Source: a virus
DNA: 23,925 nt
Reading direction: 5' to 3' (one strand)
Virus record (IMG/VR): IMGVR_UViG_3300031208_000120
Coordinates: 1 to 23,925 of that record
Part shown: piece after piece, positions 1 through 7,245 of the stretch
How positions within the stretch are numbered: position 1 is the first letter of the stretch
How the letters are laid out: every line of letters starts with the position of its first letter
The notes under the pieces: generated by a model
Told to the model about the DNA's origin: nothing
The model's input: only the letters and a program-made list of their open reading frames with translations
The model's database searches: none
Made by a program: the position numbers and the translations under genes

Positions 1-131
1 TTCATTTTTTTAAGAGAAGTATTGTTACTAAAGTTTTGAGATTTGCAGAACTGTTCTACTAACGGTTCATCATCTTTGTCAGCGAACCTAAAAGTTAGTT
101 TTCCATGTTGTGTTGTTTGCAGTTCTTCCAC
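1..131 (-). CDS. Partial gene at left edge, possible GNAT-like acetyltransferase N-terminus
   Basis: An open frame runs from a GTG at 131 to the window edge (43 codons) in a different frame from the adenylating-enzyme gene it overlaps. A GGAG lies 10 bases upstream of the GTG (142-145), which supports a start there. The peptide has a coding-like composition and contains KLTFRFADKDDEPLVEQF. This resembles the first strand and helix of GNAT acetyltransferases (hydrophobic strand, Arg, Ala-Asp, Asp-Glu, helix), but the acetyl-CoA binding motif would lie beyond the edge. The overlap with the upstream gene is 44 bases, which suggests translational coupling. The alternative is that this frame is the C-terminal half of the adenylating enzyme separated by a frameshift; the good ribosome binding site argues against that. 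The functional guess is weak. Confidence 0.5.
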   Translation of the reverse strand, partial: MEELQTTQHGKLTFRFADKDDEPLVEQFCKSQNFSNNTSLKKM

Positions 132-723
132 GGTGTGAAAACTCCATATTATGAGTAAAGAAATCGTTTGTTGGGTTACCTTTAATCAAACATTGCTTAT
201 TGTTATCAAATGAAACCATGTGGTCTATCTTTGTAAACTGAGTCGAATTATAACCTACCATAACAGGTGGTGGGAATTCAGTCATGCCGTACCAATTTGC
301 TACAAGCTGTACTCCTTGCGACCTAAAAGCATCAATAAAGGATTGGTCAATCTTGCTGCTTCCGGTTACCATATATCTGACACTACTCATGTCTAAGGAA
401 CTGAATCCCTTTGTTGACTTCAATAACTCGAAGTGTTTTGGAATTAAGGATATTACAGTTGGGTTTATTTTTTTAAAGTCTTTTATGTACGAGTAAGGAT
501 TAAATGTTGAAGAAACAAGCGTAGCCCTGCTTAGTATTGCAGGATACGCTGTTATTGTATAATGTGCGATGGTGTTCGCAGGATACACGTCAAGCACTCT
601 GTCGCCTTCGTGTAGCTGCATTTCATTAATAGATGCTCTAGCACAAGCTTCAATTTGCCCCCAAGAATGGATAACATTCTTAGGAGAATCAGTACTACCT
701 GAAGTAAAAAGTGTTAATGGCAT
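88..723 (-). CDS. Short ANL-superfamily (AMP-binding, acyl-CoA synthetase-like) protein
   Basis: This 211-aa protein resembles the central part of ANL adenylate-forming enzymes (acyl-CoA synthetases, NRPS adenylation domains), which use ATP to activate a carboxylic acid as an acyl-adenylate. Visible motifs are the A3 phosphate loop TSGSTDSPK (residues 7-15; the usual sixth-position Gly is Asp) and the A5 motif YGMTE (145-149). The intervening sequence reads like a real Rossmann-type core (GDRVLDVYPAN, VRYMVTGSS). A GR at 199-200 sits where the hinge motif starts, then the protein stops. It lacks the usual ~150 N-terminal residues and the C-terminal lid domain with the catalytic Lys. No ATG, GTG or TTG exists upstream in frame before a stop, so ATG 723 is the likely start, with a weak ribosome site. 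It lies directly after the tail-fibre-like gene, so it may act late or modify a structural component. The substrate is unknown. Confidence 0.8.
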   Translation of the reverse strand: MPLTLFTSGSTDSPKNVIHSWGQIEACARASINEMQLHEGDRVLDVYPANTIAHYTITAYPAILSRATLVSSTFNPYSYIKDFKKINPTVISLIPKHFELLKSTKGFSSLDMSSVRYMVTGSSKIDQSFIDAFRSQGVQLVANWYGMTEFPPPVMVGYNSTQFTKIDHMVSFDNNKQCLIKGNPTNDFFTHNMEFSHRGRTANNTTWKTNF

Positions 724-746
724 ACACTTAGTTATCCATTCAGCAA

Positions 747-2165
747 TTAGTAGAATGCATTCCAGATAGTGCCGTCGTAGTATACAGGATAACTTGCGCC
801 TGATCCTTTGCTAGCGGGGTCCCATGTTGCGCGATCCGCCACTGCAATCATGCCTTCTGCTGGGGTGCTCGGCGGTGATACTTGCGGAGCTAGTCGTGCA
901 ATACCGTTAACGTCAAGTGTAGTCCCAGGAGTTGCATTTTCTTGGTTAACAGAAAGCGACCCGGTTGAATCAAACGTCATAAATTTTAGGTCAGGACTAC
1001 TTCTAGTGCCGTTATTTGTTGCTAGATTAATTTTACCCGGTACAAAGTCAGTTGCTGGGGTTCTGTTATTATCGACAGTAAAATAGAAGAGTGACGAAGG
1101 AACCCTTTCTAAAGTGCCAGGGTTAATACTGCTAGGTGATATGCCTCCTTGATAATCGCCTGCGACGGCAAGTGTCGGAGTATCAACGTCGCCGTGGGCC
1201 ACGACGAACGAAATAAGGCTAGTCCCGCCAAGTGTGGGTTGACCGAGTGTATGTATAAGTATAGGCGGCGACCCGTCAATTGATGTAACATCAAGTGTAA
1301 TAGAAGGAGAAGGAGAAGGCGATGTACTTCTATTAAAGGTTATATTAACGTCGCTAGAAGTAATAGCATTTGTTTCCAGGGTATCTATGGTGACACTAGT
1401 AGCAGTTATCGTTCTATCCGCTGCGTTAAAAAATATAGTAGAGTCGTCGCCTAATATATTTCCTAATAAATCGCCTTCAAATTGTCCTGAATTAAAATCT
1501 ATTAATCTGCCACCGGACGTAGTAGTTGCAATACCTGCATCTGTATCTATTAGCACATTGCCGTCATTAGAATGTAAACTGCCGTAGAAGTCACCGTAAT
1601 GTATTTTTGTATTAGGATCAACTAGCATCGAAGAATCGTCTGCTATTAGGCCAATATTATAATTAGCACCGTCTACGATAGCTGTATCAGAGGCTATCCA
1701 CTGTCCGGCAGCCGCATCATATGCCAATACGTTACCACTAGATGCTGATAATACATTAACATCTGTTAGCTGACTCAGCGTTGTAGCGCTGCCAGGTAAC
1801 GGAATAGCCCGCCACTCGCTAGTAGCAGTATCGTATGCTAGTATGTCGCCGTCTGTAAGAGACACTAAGTCTACGTCAGATAATTGTGTTAGAGAGAATG
1901 CGTCGTCGCGTACAACAGCAATCCATTGTCCTGTTGCAGTGTCATAGGAAAGCAGATTACCTTCGGTAAGAGACCCAATGTTAACATCTTGCAGTTCATT
2001 TAGTTCAAATGCACCACCGCCGGTACCTGTTACTAGTAGGCCACCGAGTGTTACTCCGTCTCCGACAAATACCCTTTCTGTGTCGGTAGTGTATATAAGC
2101 TCGCCTTCTACTGGCGTAATTAATTGACGTTCTGCGTCATTGCCGCGTCTTAAACGTAGGGCCAT
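747..2165 (-). CDS. Tail-fibre-like structural protein with three internal repeats
   Basis: The 472-aa protein begins MALRLRRGNDAERQLITP and continues GELIYTTDTERVFVGDG. This N-terminal motif is common to many phage tail fibre and neck appendage proteins, where it probably anchors the protein to the virion. Three ~30-residue repeats follow at residues 55-84, 92-121 and 130-159, each of the form LxxLxDVx...G..L.YD...W.A. The middle (about 165-420) is rich in Ser, Thr, Asp and Gly, as in beta-structured fibre shafts, with a low-complexity SPSPSPS at 282-288. The C-terminus (PAEGMIAVADRATWDP...YYDGTIWNAFY) resembles marine phage fibre tips. The ATG has an AGGAG 8 bases upstream. A T4-type late promoter and an inverted repeat precede it. 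The structural role is well supported; the exact position in the virion and the receptor are not. Confidence 0.85.
   Translation of the reverse strand: MALRLRRGNDAERQLITPVEGELIYTTDTERVFVGDGVTLGGLLVTGTGGGAFELNELQDVNIGSLTEGNLLSYDTATGQWIAVVRDDAFSLTQLSDVDLVSLTDGDILAYDTATSEWRAIPLPGSATTLSQLTDVNVLSASSGNVLAYDAAAGQWIASDTAIVDGANYNIGLIADDSSMLVDPNTKIHYGDFYGSLHSNDGNVLIDTDAGIATTTSGGRLIDFNSGQFEGDLLGNILGDDSTIFFNAADRTITATSVTIDTLETNAITSSDVNITFNRSTSPSPSPSITLDVTSIDGSPPILIHTLGQPTLGGTSLISFVVAHGDVDTPTLAVAGDYQGGISPSSINPGTLERVPSSLFYFTVDNNRTPATDFVPGKINLATNNGTRSSPDLKFMTFDSTGSLSVNQENATPGTTLDVNGIARLAPQVSPPSTPAEGMIAVADRATWDPASKGSGASYPVYYDGTIWNAFY
1689..2003 (-). repeat. Three protein-level repeats in the tail-fibre-like gene
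   Basis: The segments 1914-2003, 1803-1892 and 1689-1778 each encode about 30 residues with the pattern L-x2-L-x-D-V followed by L/S-x2-G-x2-L-x-YD-x3-x2-W-x-A. The repeats are diverged at DNA level, so this is old protein-domain duplication and not a recent tandem DNA repeat. Such DV...G..L.YD units recur in marine phage fibre proteins. Confidence 0.8.
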
Positions 2166-2176
2166 TGTAAAAACTC

Positions 2177-2226
2177 CTGAGATATCGTATATTACATGTA
2201 TTTATACAAAGTATAAGATATCTCAG
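2177..2226 (-). promoter_or_regulatory. Inverted repeat abutting the tail-gene ribosome site
   Basis: Perfect 10-bp arms at 2177-2186 and 2217-2226 (CTGAGATATC and its complement) are separated by 30 bases that contain the late promoter. On the minus strand the second arm runs into the Shine-Dalgarno AGGAG (2174-2178), sharing two bases. RNA reading through from upstream could fold and block the ribosome site, while RNA begun at the late promoter could not. Confidence 0.65.
2199..2206 (-). promoter_or_regulatory. T4-type late promoter for the tail-fibre-like gene
   Basis: The minus strand reads TATAAATA, an exact match to the T4 late -10 consensus recognised by gp55 with gp33 and the clamp. 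It lies 33 bases upstream of the ATG at 2165. The expected start site falls in the spacer of the surrounding inverted repeat, so late transcripts would lack the first arm. Confidence 0.75.
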
Positions 2227-2233
2227 CAGCAAT

Positions 2234-2554
2234 TTACTTTCGCTTTTTGAGGAATTGTTTTGTGCGGGCTTTAATGTCTTTAATCACTTGTTCTGTATCA
2301 AGTCTAAAATCGACTGATTCAATATACTCGTCGTACTCTGCAAAAAAAGAATCAAGGGTTTCCTCGAGAGTCTCGGCGACATCGCCTCCGTTTTCTTTTA
2401 TCTTTTCTTGGTCTAATTCTATCTCCCAGACCTTTCCGTCGTCAAATGTTACAATAACACTACTGACATATTCAACTGGCACTGCTTTAATTTCAACGTC
2501 TTTGAATATCTCAGGCCAATGTTCTATTACCTCCGGGGGTAGCTTATCAGGCAC
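2234..2554 (-). CDS. Conserved phage hypothetical protein, 106 aa
   Basis: This acidic protein starts at a GTG that overlaps the end of the preceding gene by 8 bases. It contains VPVEYVSSVIVTFDDGKVWEIEL, a beta-hairpin-like segment that I associate with a conserved hypothetical of marine T4-like phages, followed by a helical, charged C-terminal half ending in a basic tail (TKQFLKKRK). Its position downstream of a late promoter and just before the tail-fibre-like gene suggests a structural or assembly role, but no catalytic motif is visible and no function is claimed. Confidence 0.75.
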   Translation of the reverse strand: MPDKLPPEVIEHWPEIFKDVEIKAVPVEYVSSVIVTFDDGKVWEIELDQEKIKENGGDVAETLEETLDSFFAEYDEYIESVDFRLDTEQVIKDIKARTKQFLKKRK

Positions 2555-3149
2555 GAGTTTTAGTAGCCTTCGGGGCTGCTTTTTTCTTGGCCGGCGCTAG
2601 CTCTTCAGCTTGTTCTCTAAGTCTCTTTGCTTCTTTATACATTGTGCTTGCTTGCGAACGATATTGTGATGCTAGTTCGTCGTCTGTTAGCACCGCAGTC
2701 TCTTGTACTTGTGCACTTTCTACAGCAGGCTGCGCCGGGGTGTTGTTTTTTCTGTCCGCCTTAGATGGGTTTAGCATTGCAAGCTCCCTAAGCGTAACGC
2801 CACGCTGCGACGCAATAAGATTGTTCAACTCGTCTAACATGATGTGGTCATTTGCAGTAGGCGTCATCTCCACTGTGTTAGTTGGCACTTTAACCATTTT
2901 GCCTGTGTGGTGGAACGATGCTAGCATGTTCCGACCATCTGGTAAGGGAGTACGCGCCATTACTGTTGCTAGATCCTCGGATTGTTGTCCTGAGGCACTT
3001 TCTACTAACTTAATAAGGGCATCGTGTTCCTCGGCCATTAAGTTCTCAGTAGTAACTACAATGCAGTTATGCTCATCGTCTGGTACTACTTTATACGCAA
3101 CTACTACTTTTCTTTTGTTGTTGGCCATTCGGCCTACGTGTTTTAGCAT
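2547..3149 (-). CDS. Conserved phage hypothetical protein, probably virion-related, 200 aa
   Basis: The N-terminal 130 residues (MLKHVGRMANNKRKVVVAYKV, LPDGRNMLASFHHTG, VEMTPTANDHIMLDELNNLI) look like a folded domain of a type I associate with marine T4-like phage genomes. Residues about 135-200 are a low-complexity tail rich in Ala, Gln, Glu and Lys, predicted helical, ending in the basic run PAKKKAAPKATKTRA. It starts one base after the upstream 76-aa gene ends and overlaps the next gene, so it belongs to the late cluster driven from 3419-3426. Function unknown; the basic tail could bind nucleic acid or a virion partner. Confidence 0.8.
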   Translation of the reverse strand: MLKHVGRMANNKRKVVVAYKVVPDDEHNCIVVTTENLMAEEHDALIKLVESASGQQSEDLATVMARTPLPDGRNMLASFHHTGKMVKVPTNTVEMTPTANDHIMLDELNNLIASQRGVTLRELAMLNPSKADRKNNTPAQPAVESAQVQETAVLTDDELASQYRSQASTMYKEAKRLREQAEELAPAKKKAAPKATKTRA

Positions 3150-3150
3150 A

Positions 3151-3381
3151 TTATGCTCCTTGTTCTTGTTGTGCCGATATTGCTGCTAGAAATGCTTCTA
3201 ACTTGTTATAGGTCTGGCCAACAGTTACCATCTCGTTGGGCTTAAAAGTACCTCGCTGACTGGCTACGTCAATGATACTTTTAATAGCCTTTAGGTCTTG
3301 TACAGTTAAGTCAGGACCCTGTTCGGCTGCTGGTTCAGCCTGTTCTGCTTCTTGAGGTATTACGTTTTCTTCGTTGCTCAA
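3151..3381 (-). CDS. Small conserved late protein, 76 aa
   Basis: The gene starts at a TTG with a strong AAGGAG 7 bases upstream, which decides the start. The acidic, Glu/Gln/Ala-rich N-terminus (1-24) is followed by DLTVQDLKAIKSIIDVASQRG and FKPNEMVTVGQTYNKLEAFL, a helical domain I associate with a conserved small protein of marine T4-like phages. A TATAAATA late promoter lies 38 bases upstream, so late expression is likely. Specific function unknown. Confidence 0.8.
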   Translation of the reverse strand: MSNEENVIPQEAEQAEPAAEQGPDLTVQDLKAIKSIIDVASQRGTFKPNEMVTVGQTYNKLEAFLAAISAQQEQGA

Positions 3382-3417
3382 AATAATTCTCCTTATAATG
3401 TTATGTGCGTACTTTAT

Positions 3418-3699
3418 TTATTTATATTTTAGATAAGGGCATGCTAACATGAAATAACTTGCATCTTTTGATTCTTCAAACCCAACTGTTACTACTTGAA
3501 CAATTTTGTTATCATGGTCAAGTATAACAGTGCGTCCTACATAGAATCTGTGTTTCAAGTTTTTAGAGATCCAATCAGCAAGACTCTTTTCTAGGTTATA
3601 TATTAGAGGAACATTAACATACTCAAAGTGGGGTTCAGCGAACCCCACTTTACGTAATCCTAATACATCAAAAGGATTTGGATTAAGATTTTTAATCAT
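3418..3699 (-). CDS. Conserved hypothetical protein, 93 aa, coupled to the VWA gene
   Basis: The ATG shares one base with the stop of the upstream VWA/metallopeptidase gene (TAATG), so the two are translationally coupled. The protein contains NPNPFDVLGL near the N-terminus and ends SYFMLACPYLKYK. The sequence looks like a compact alpha/beta protein with no recognisable catalytic motif. The coupling suggests that it works with the VWA protein, but that is inference. Confidence 0.75.
   Translation of the reverse strand: MIKNLNPNPFDVLGLRKVGFAEPHFEYVNVPLIYNLEKSLADWISKNLKHRFYVGRTVILDHDNKIVQVVTVGFEESKDASYFMLACPYLKYK
3419..3426 (-). promoter_or_regulatory. T4-type late promoter
   Basis: The minus strand reads TATAAATA followed by another AATA (3415-3426). 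It overlaps the stop codon of the upstream 93-aa gene and precedes the 76-aa late gene at 3381, with a suitable leader carrying AAGGAG. This matches the T4 late consensus exactly. Confidence 0.7.
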
Positions 3700-5006
3700 T
3701 AGGTTAGTTCATAGTGCGCTGTTTGTCCAAACGGTGCCTGTAGTTCCTTGTTGCTGTTAGAGTGGATAATAAACACTGTATCGCAGTAATCTTCGTCGCC
3801 CCAACTGTTCCAAGCATACCCGTCTGTGAACATGATGAACTTCTTAGGCTCAATGCCCTGCTCTTTCATGTACTTCCAATTTGCCATAAATTCAGTGCCA
3901 CCGCCGCCTTTGATTTCGTAGCTAGTAAGATCTTCACCACCATCTGCGCTAAAATCTGCTTCACCGTACACTTCAGTATCAAAGCACCAGACTTTGATCT
4001 TGTAATCCATGTACTCGTCCATGATGCCTTTGATCTCGCTTAAGAAATCACGTGCTTGACTTTCGCCGATTGATCCTGACATGTCAAGTGCTACACAGAT
4101 GTCAATGGTCTCGTCGAAGTTCATGCCTGGCAGTATAGCACCTGTCATCTGACCCTTTCTGGAAGGCCGAGCAAACGTGAAGTCGTTTCGGATAGTGCTT
4201 TGGATTTGCTGACGAAGCAATTCGCGCCAGTTCATCTTAGGCTCAGTGAGCTCTTTGATCATACGAGCTACACCAGCTGGCACATTGCCTGCTCCGGCAG
4301 CCTGTGCTGCGCTTAGCATGTTCTCTTTGATGTCGTCGCGAATCTGACGCAGGTCTTCTTCTGAGTACTTTGGACGCTTCTTGCTGACCTTGTTGCCATT
4401 GCCGTCTTCGCCTTCTTCGCCTTCGTCTCCGTCACCTTCACCGTCACTTTTCTCCCATTCAACGTGCTCGTCTAGCATCTCGCCTAGTGCTTTCAATTGA
4501 TCTTCGTCGTACTTTTCAAAAAGGTCGTCATATACTTCTTCTGAGGACCAACCTTCGTACTTGAAGTCCTGATAGCAGTCCACAATCTTAGGCATCTCGC
4601 CGATGCGATCTCGTACCAGCGTGTTGTTTACAATGTAGTCTGCTGCAATGTTATACAACTGATGATCACGCAGTTCGCGACGAGTAAGATGTCCAAATAC
4701 GCAGTGTAAGATTTCGTGCGCAATAACAAACTCAATTTCTTTGTTGCTCATTGCGTTGAAGAATTGCGTGTTGAAGTAGAGATTCTTGCCGTCAACAGCG
4801 GCAGTAGGAAGCCAGTCATCGGCAGCAAGAATACGCAAACGTGTTGCCATGTTGCCAAAGAATGGGTGCCGTAGGAGCAAGCCGACCCGCGCTACGATGA
4901 TACGATCAAAAACTTCGAATCGCATGTTTTTAAGTTGCTCGTCAGTAATATCTGGGTCAGGCTTCCATTGTGTCTTGCCCATGCTGTTGTCTGCTTTCTT
5001 GCTCAT
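3699..5006 (-). CDS. VWA domain and HEXXH metallopeptidase-like protein
   Basis: The 435-aa protein has two parts. Residues about 25-180 contain HEILH (97-101) followed by H107, the zinc-binding pattern of the putative metallopeptidase domain (DUF2201 type). A low-complexity acidic linker follows (about 187-205). The C-terminal VWA-like domain (about 300-430) has the MIDAS residues DMSGS (308-312), T371 after four glycines, and FTDG (D396). ATG 5006 is chosen over an in-frame upstream start because GAGG lies 5 bases ahead of it. Proteins of this type are typically partners of MoxR AAA+ ATPases, and one is encoded just upstream (7130-6039). The likely role is metal-dependent remodelling or processing of a target; the target is unknown. 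Confidence 0.85.
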   Translation of the reverse strand: MSKKADNSMGKTQWKPDPDITDEQLKNMRFEVFDRIIVARVGLLLRHPFFGNMATRLRILAADDWLPTAAVDGKNLYFNTQFFNAMSNKEIEFVIAHEILHCVFGHLTRRELRDHQLYNIAADYIVNNTLVRDRIGEMPKIVDCYQDFKYEGWSSEEVYDDLFEKYDEDQLKALGEMLDEHVEWEKSDGEGDGDEGEEGEDGNGNKVSKKRPKYSEEDLRQIRDDIKENMLSAAQAAGAGNVPAGVARMIKELTEPKMNWRELLRQQIQSTIRNDFTFARPSRKGQMTGAILPGMNFDETIDICVALDMSGSIGESQARDFLSEIKGIMDEYMDYKIKVWCFDTEVYGEADFSADGGEDLTSYEIKGGGGTEFMANWKYMKEQGIEPKKFIMFTDGYAWNSWGDEDYCDTVFIIHSNSNKELQAPFGQTAHYELT

Positions 5007-5035
5007 AGTAACCTCTTTATCTAATTTGTTTATAC

Positions 5036-5064
5036 AGTATAGCACTTGTTTGCTACGATGTCAA
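5036..5064 (-). promoter_or_regulatory. Sigma70-type promoter for the VWA gene
   Basis: On the minus strand TTGACA (5059-5064) and TATACT (5036-5041) are separated by 17 bases. The -35 hexamer includes the TGA stop of the upstream gene. It lies 30 bases from the start at 5006. Confidence 0.85.
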
Positions 5065-5984
5065 CGCCAAAAGCACATTCCTCGACCGTCGTTTACTTTT
5101 TCTTTTTCTACGAACTGCAATGTCTTCTTTTCAAAGTTAAGTTTAAGTGTAAACCTATGACCAATACCATAGCTGCCTTTGCAGCCACCGTCGGCCTCGA
5201 CGAATACTTTACTAGTGTCAAAAGTAGTTATCTCGTCTTCGTTAAAGTCATACAGTCGTTTGACGTTCATTTTAGACTTCGAGACACTAAACGAGGTTTC
5301 GTTAAAGTTGTATTTGGTCGAGAGGTGTTTGGTGAAGCGGTTTCTGTAGTACACGTGGACAGTATTATCACTGTAGTCAGTCCGCTCTTGCACATCACCA
5401 TACGGGTTGTAGGTTTCGTCTTTGGTACAAGTGAACGAACCCATGTAGGTGTATACTTGTTCGTGTGCACCAACAAACGGAACGCCAATCTCTATAGCTG
5501 TACTGGTAGCAGTCTTGGGTGCGTTGTTAATCGTAAACGTCTCTTTAAACTTTTGGAACGACCCTGCTGTAGGAACAAAGTAATAGTTGCTGCCAGCAAA
5601 TCGGAACGACATAGGAGCATTAAACTTTCCGTTAGCGATTCCGTCGGCCATAACACTTTCGATTAGTCCGTCTACTCGAAAGTCGAACTCAAAGTAGCAA
5701 TCTTTCTCTTTACAGTAAACAACCGCTTGAGGAACCTTTGCGCTTTGTCCTCGACTGTCGATAGAATTAATTACCTCACACTCTGTGAACAGATTGGGCA
5801 TAGTTATAAACCCACAATCGTATGTATTGCCGTAATAGCTTTCAGCCCACGATACAGCCGGACCGCTATCGTGATGTTCAAGTTTAGGCCACGATGTGTA
5901 CTTGGGTTTGTTGTTGTGAAGATCAGCATTGCCGTTCTTGGGCCTGCGATAGTAGAAAACAACGTTATTACAGTTCTTTGTCAT
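5061..5984 (-). CDS. Unknown protein, 307 aa
   Basis: I do not recognise this protein. ATG 5984 is preferred over the TTG five codons upstream because AAAGG sits 7 bases ahead of it. The sequence is rich in Asn, Lys, Tyr, Phe and Thr, with many short beta-prone stretches and several Cys (for example CKEKDCYFEFDF near the middle and GMCFWR at the end). There is no signal peptide or membrane segment. It lies between the MoxR ATPase and the VWA protein, so it may be a partner or substrate of that pair. A strong terminator-like hairpin lies directly upstream, so its expression may depend on read-through. Confidence 0.75.
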   Translation of the reverse strand: MTKNCNNVVFYYRRPKNGNADLHNNKPKYTSWPKLEHHDSGPAVSWAESYYGNTYDCGFITMPNLFTECEVINSIDSRGQSAKVPQAVVYCKEKDCYFEFDFRVDGLIESVMADGIANGKFNAPMSFRFAGSNYYFVPTAGSFQKFKETFTINNAPKTATSTAIEIGVPFVGAHEQVYTYMGSFTCTKDETYNPYGDVQERTDYSDNTVHVYYRNRFTKHLSTKYNFNETSFSVSKSKMNVKRLYDFNEDEITTFDTSKVFVEADGGCKGSYGIGHRFTLKLNFEKKTLQFVEKEKVNDGRGMCFWR

Positions 5985-5997
5985 GCAATTACCTTTC

Positions 5998-6034
5998 AAA
6001 AAAAATAGCGCAGGTCTTACGCTGCGCTATTTTT
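5998..6034 (-). terminator. Rho-independent terminator after the MoxR gene
   Basis: A perfect 13-bp stem (6001-6013 with 6022-6034, GC-rich core GCGCAG) encloses an 8-base loop and ends on the minus strand in a run of eight T (6005-5998). It begins five bases after the MoxR stop. The T-run is followed closely by the ribosome site of the next gene, so partial termination or attenuation is possible. Confidence 0.85.
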
Positions 6035-6038
6035 GTGT

Positions 6039-7130
6039 CTATACGCCTTGAGCAGCTTTAATGTACTTACCATAGCGTTCGTGGAATTCATCAAAACACG
6101 CAACAGCGTCTGGATCAATTGGCAAGCTGTATTGTGTCAGTGCCAATTTAATACCCATAACAACCAACTCGGTATCAAAGTTGTCCATTGAAAACCGCAG
6201 GAAGTTATTAACTTTGTTATCGAACTTTTTATCGTTCTTGTCGCATGCTTCTTTGAGCTCGTAACACATAGCAACAGTCAAAGAGTACATTGCGCTGATT
6301 TCGCGTGTCTCCATCTCTTTGACCTTGCCTGCCAAGATGTCAGTTGGGTTAGGCATGCTTGCAGCAACACGTCGGTGTGCCATAAACTTCACAGCAAGGC
6401 CTTCGCCGATTGAACCACTAACTAAGTCTGTAGTAGTAGCGTCATCAATGTCGTCTTCGATCAACTCGCTTACAAAGGTCCAACTACGCGGGGTAGCAAA
6501 TGAACGGCTTGGTGACTTTGGATCAAAGTCGTAAAGGTCCTTCTTAGCGAACGTAACGTAGCCTACAACATCTTTGTGGATCTTGTTGTTAACTGCCCAT
6601 TGGAACCAGTCGTTAAAGTCAACCTTCATTTCCAAGTGAACAAATCGGTTAGCCAACGGAGCCGGCATACGATAGGTTACACCTTTATCGCTTTCACGGT
6701 TGCCCGCAGCAACAATCATCACGTTGTCTGGTAGCTCGTAAGTACCTACCTTGCGGTTAAGGATTAGCTGATACGCTGCTGCTTGTACTGCTGGAGCAGC
6801 ACTGTTCATCTCGTCCAGGAACAGGATGATATTCTCGTACTTTGCTCCCATTGCTTCGTCTGGCAATTCGCTAGGTGCACCCCATACCATTTTCTTCTGC
6901 TCGGGATCGTAATACGGAATGCCTTTAATATCAGTTGGATCCCAAAGGCTTAGACGAATGTCAATAACCTTTGCGTTGATCTGACCAGCAATCTGCTCTA
7001 CGATTTCACTTTTGCCAATGCCCGGCGGACCCCACAGGAAGATAGGACGCCTTTTTCGGATGGCGTGTAGGATGCTGCGTTTTGCACCGTTGGGACTAAC
7101 TGTACGTGCTTGCGTTTCTGCTTGAGCCAC
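6039..7130 (-). CDS. MoxR-type AAA+ ATPase
   Basis: The 363-aa protein is an AAA+ ATPase of the MoxR/RavA group. It has Walker A GPPGIGKS (34-41), Walker B ILFLDE (102-107), sensor 1 Asn in AAGN (141-144) and an arginine-finger-like R162 in ANRF. The spacing is normal for the family, and the C-terminal lid (about 190-360) is helical. The start is a GTG with GAGG 9 bases upstream. MoxR ATPases work as hexameric chaperones with VWA proteins, and a VWA/HEXXH protein is encoded two genes downstream. In phages this pair is conserved but its job is not known; virion assembly or host-protein remodelling are possibilities. It has its own promoter at 7199-7226 and a terminator just after it. Confidence 0.9.
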   Translation of the reverse strand: MAQAETQARTVSPNGAKRSILHAIRKRRPIFLWGPPGIGKSEIVEQIAGQINAKVIDIRLSLWDPTDIKGIPYYDPEQKKMVWGAPSELPDEAMGAKYENIILFLDEMNSAAPAVQAAAYQLILNRKVGTYELPDNVMIVAAGNRESDKGVTYRMPAPLANRFVHLEMKVDFNDWFQWAVNNKIHKDVVGYVTFAKKDLYDFDPKSPSRSFATPRSWTFVSELIEDDIDDATTTDLVSGSIGEGLAVKFMAHRRVAASMPNPTDILAGKVKEMETREISAMYSLTVAMCYELKEACDKNDKKFDNKVNNFLRFSMDNFDTELVVMGIKLALTQYSLPIDPDAVACFDEFHERYGKYIKAAQGV

Positions 7131-7198
7131 TGTGTAATACCTCTGTCGTTTAAAAATTCGGGTTAGTTTTTTCTACGTTTTATCTAACGTGTGTATAC

Positions 7199-7226
7199 AT
7201 AATAGCATCATTAGCAGTAATGTCAA
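7199..7226 (-). promoter_or_regulatory. Sigma70-type promoter for the MoxR gene
   Basis: Minus-strand TTGACA (7221-7226) and TATTAT (7199-7204) are separated by 16 bases. The leader to the GTG at 7130 is about 60 bases. The rest of the 7131-7245 gap shows nothing else. Confidence 0.75.
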
Positions 7227-7245
7227 CACTTTTTCTTGAAAAAAA

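Noticed and set aside
88-131. Frameshift that truncates the ANL-like gene
   Set aside because: Considered because the second frame is open, but it has its own GGAG-GTG start and does not read like the ANL lid domain. Kept as an alternative only.
2587-3189. 200-aa plus-strand open frame
   Set aside because: Mirror of the minus-strand 200-aa gene; Ser/Cys-rich composition typical of antisense frames.
4076-4090. TGTCAA (minus TTGACA) inside the VWA gene as a promoter
   Set aside because: No matching -10 at 16-18 bases and it lies well inside coding sequence.
5046-5666. 206-aa plus-strand open frame
   Set aside because: Antisense to the 307-aa minus-strand gene, no ribosome site and unlikely composition; all supported genes are on the minus strand.
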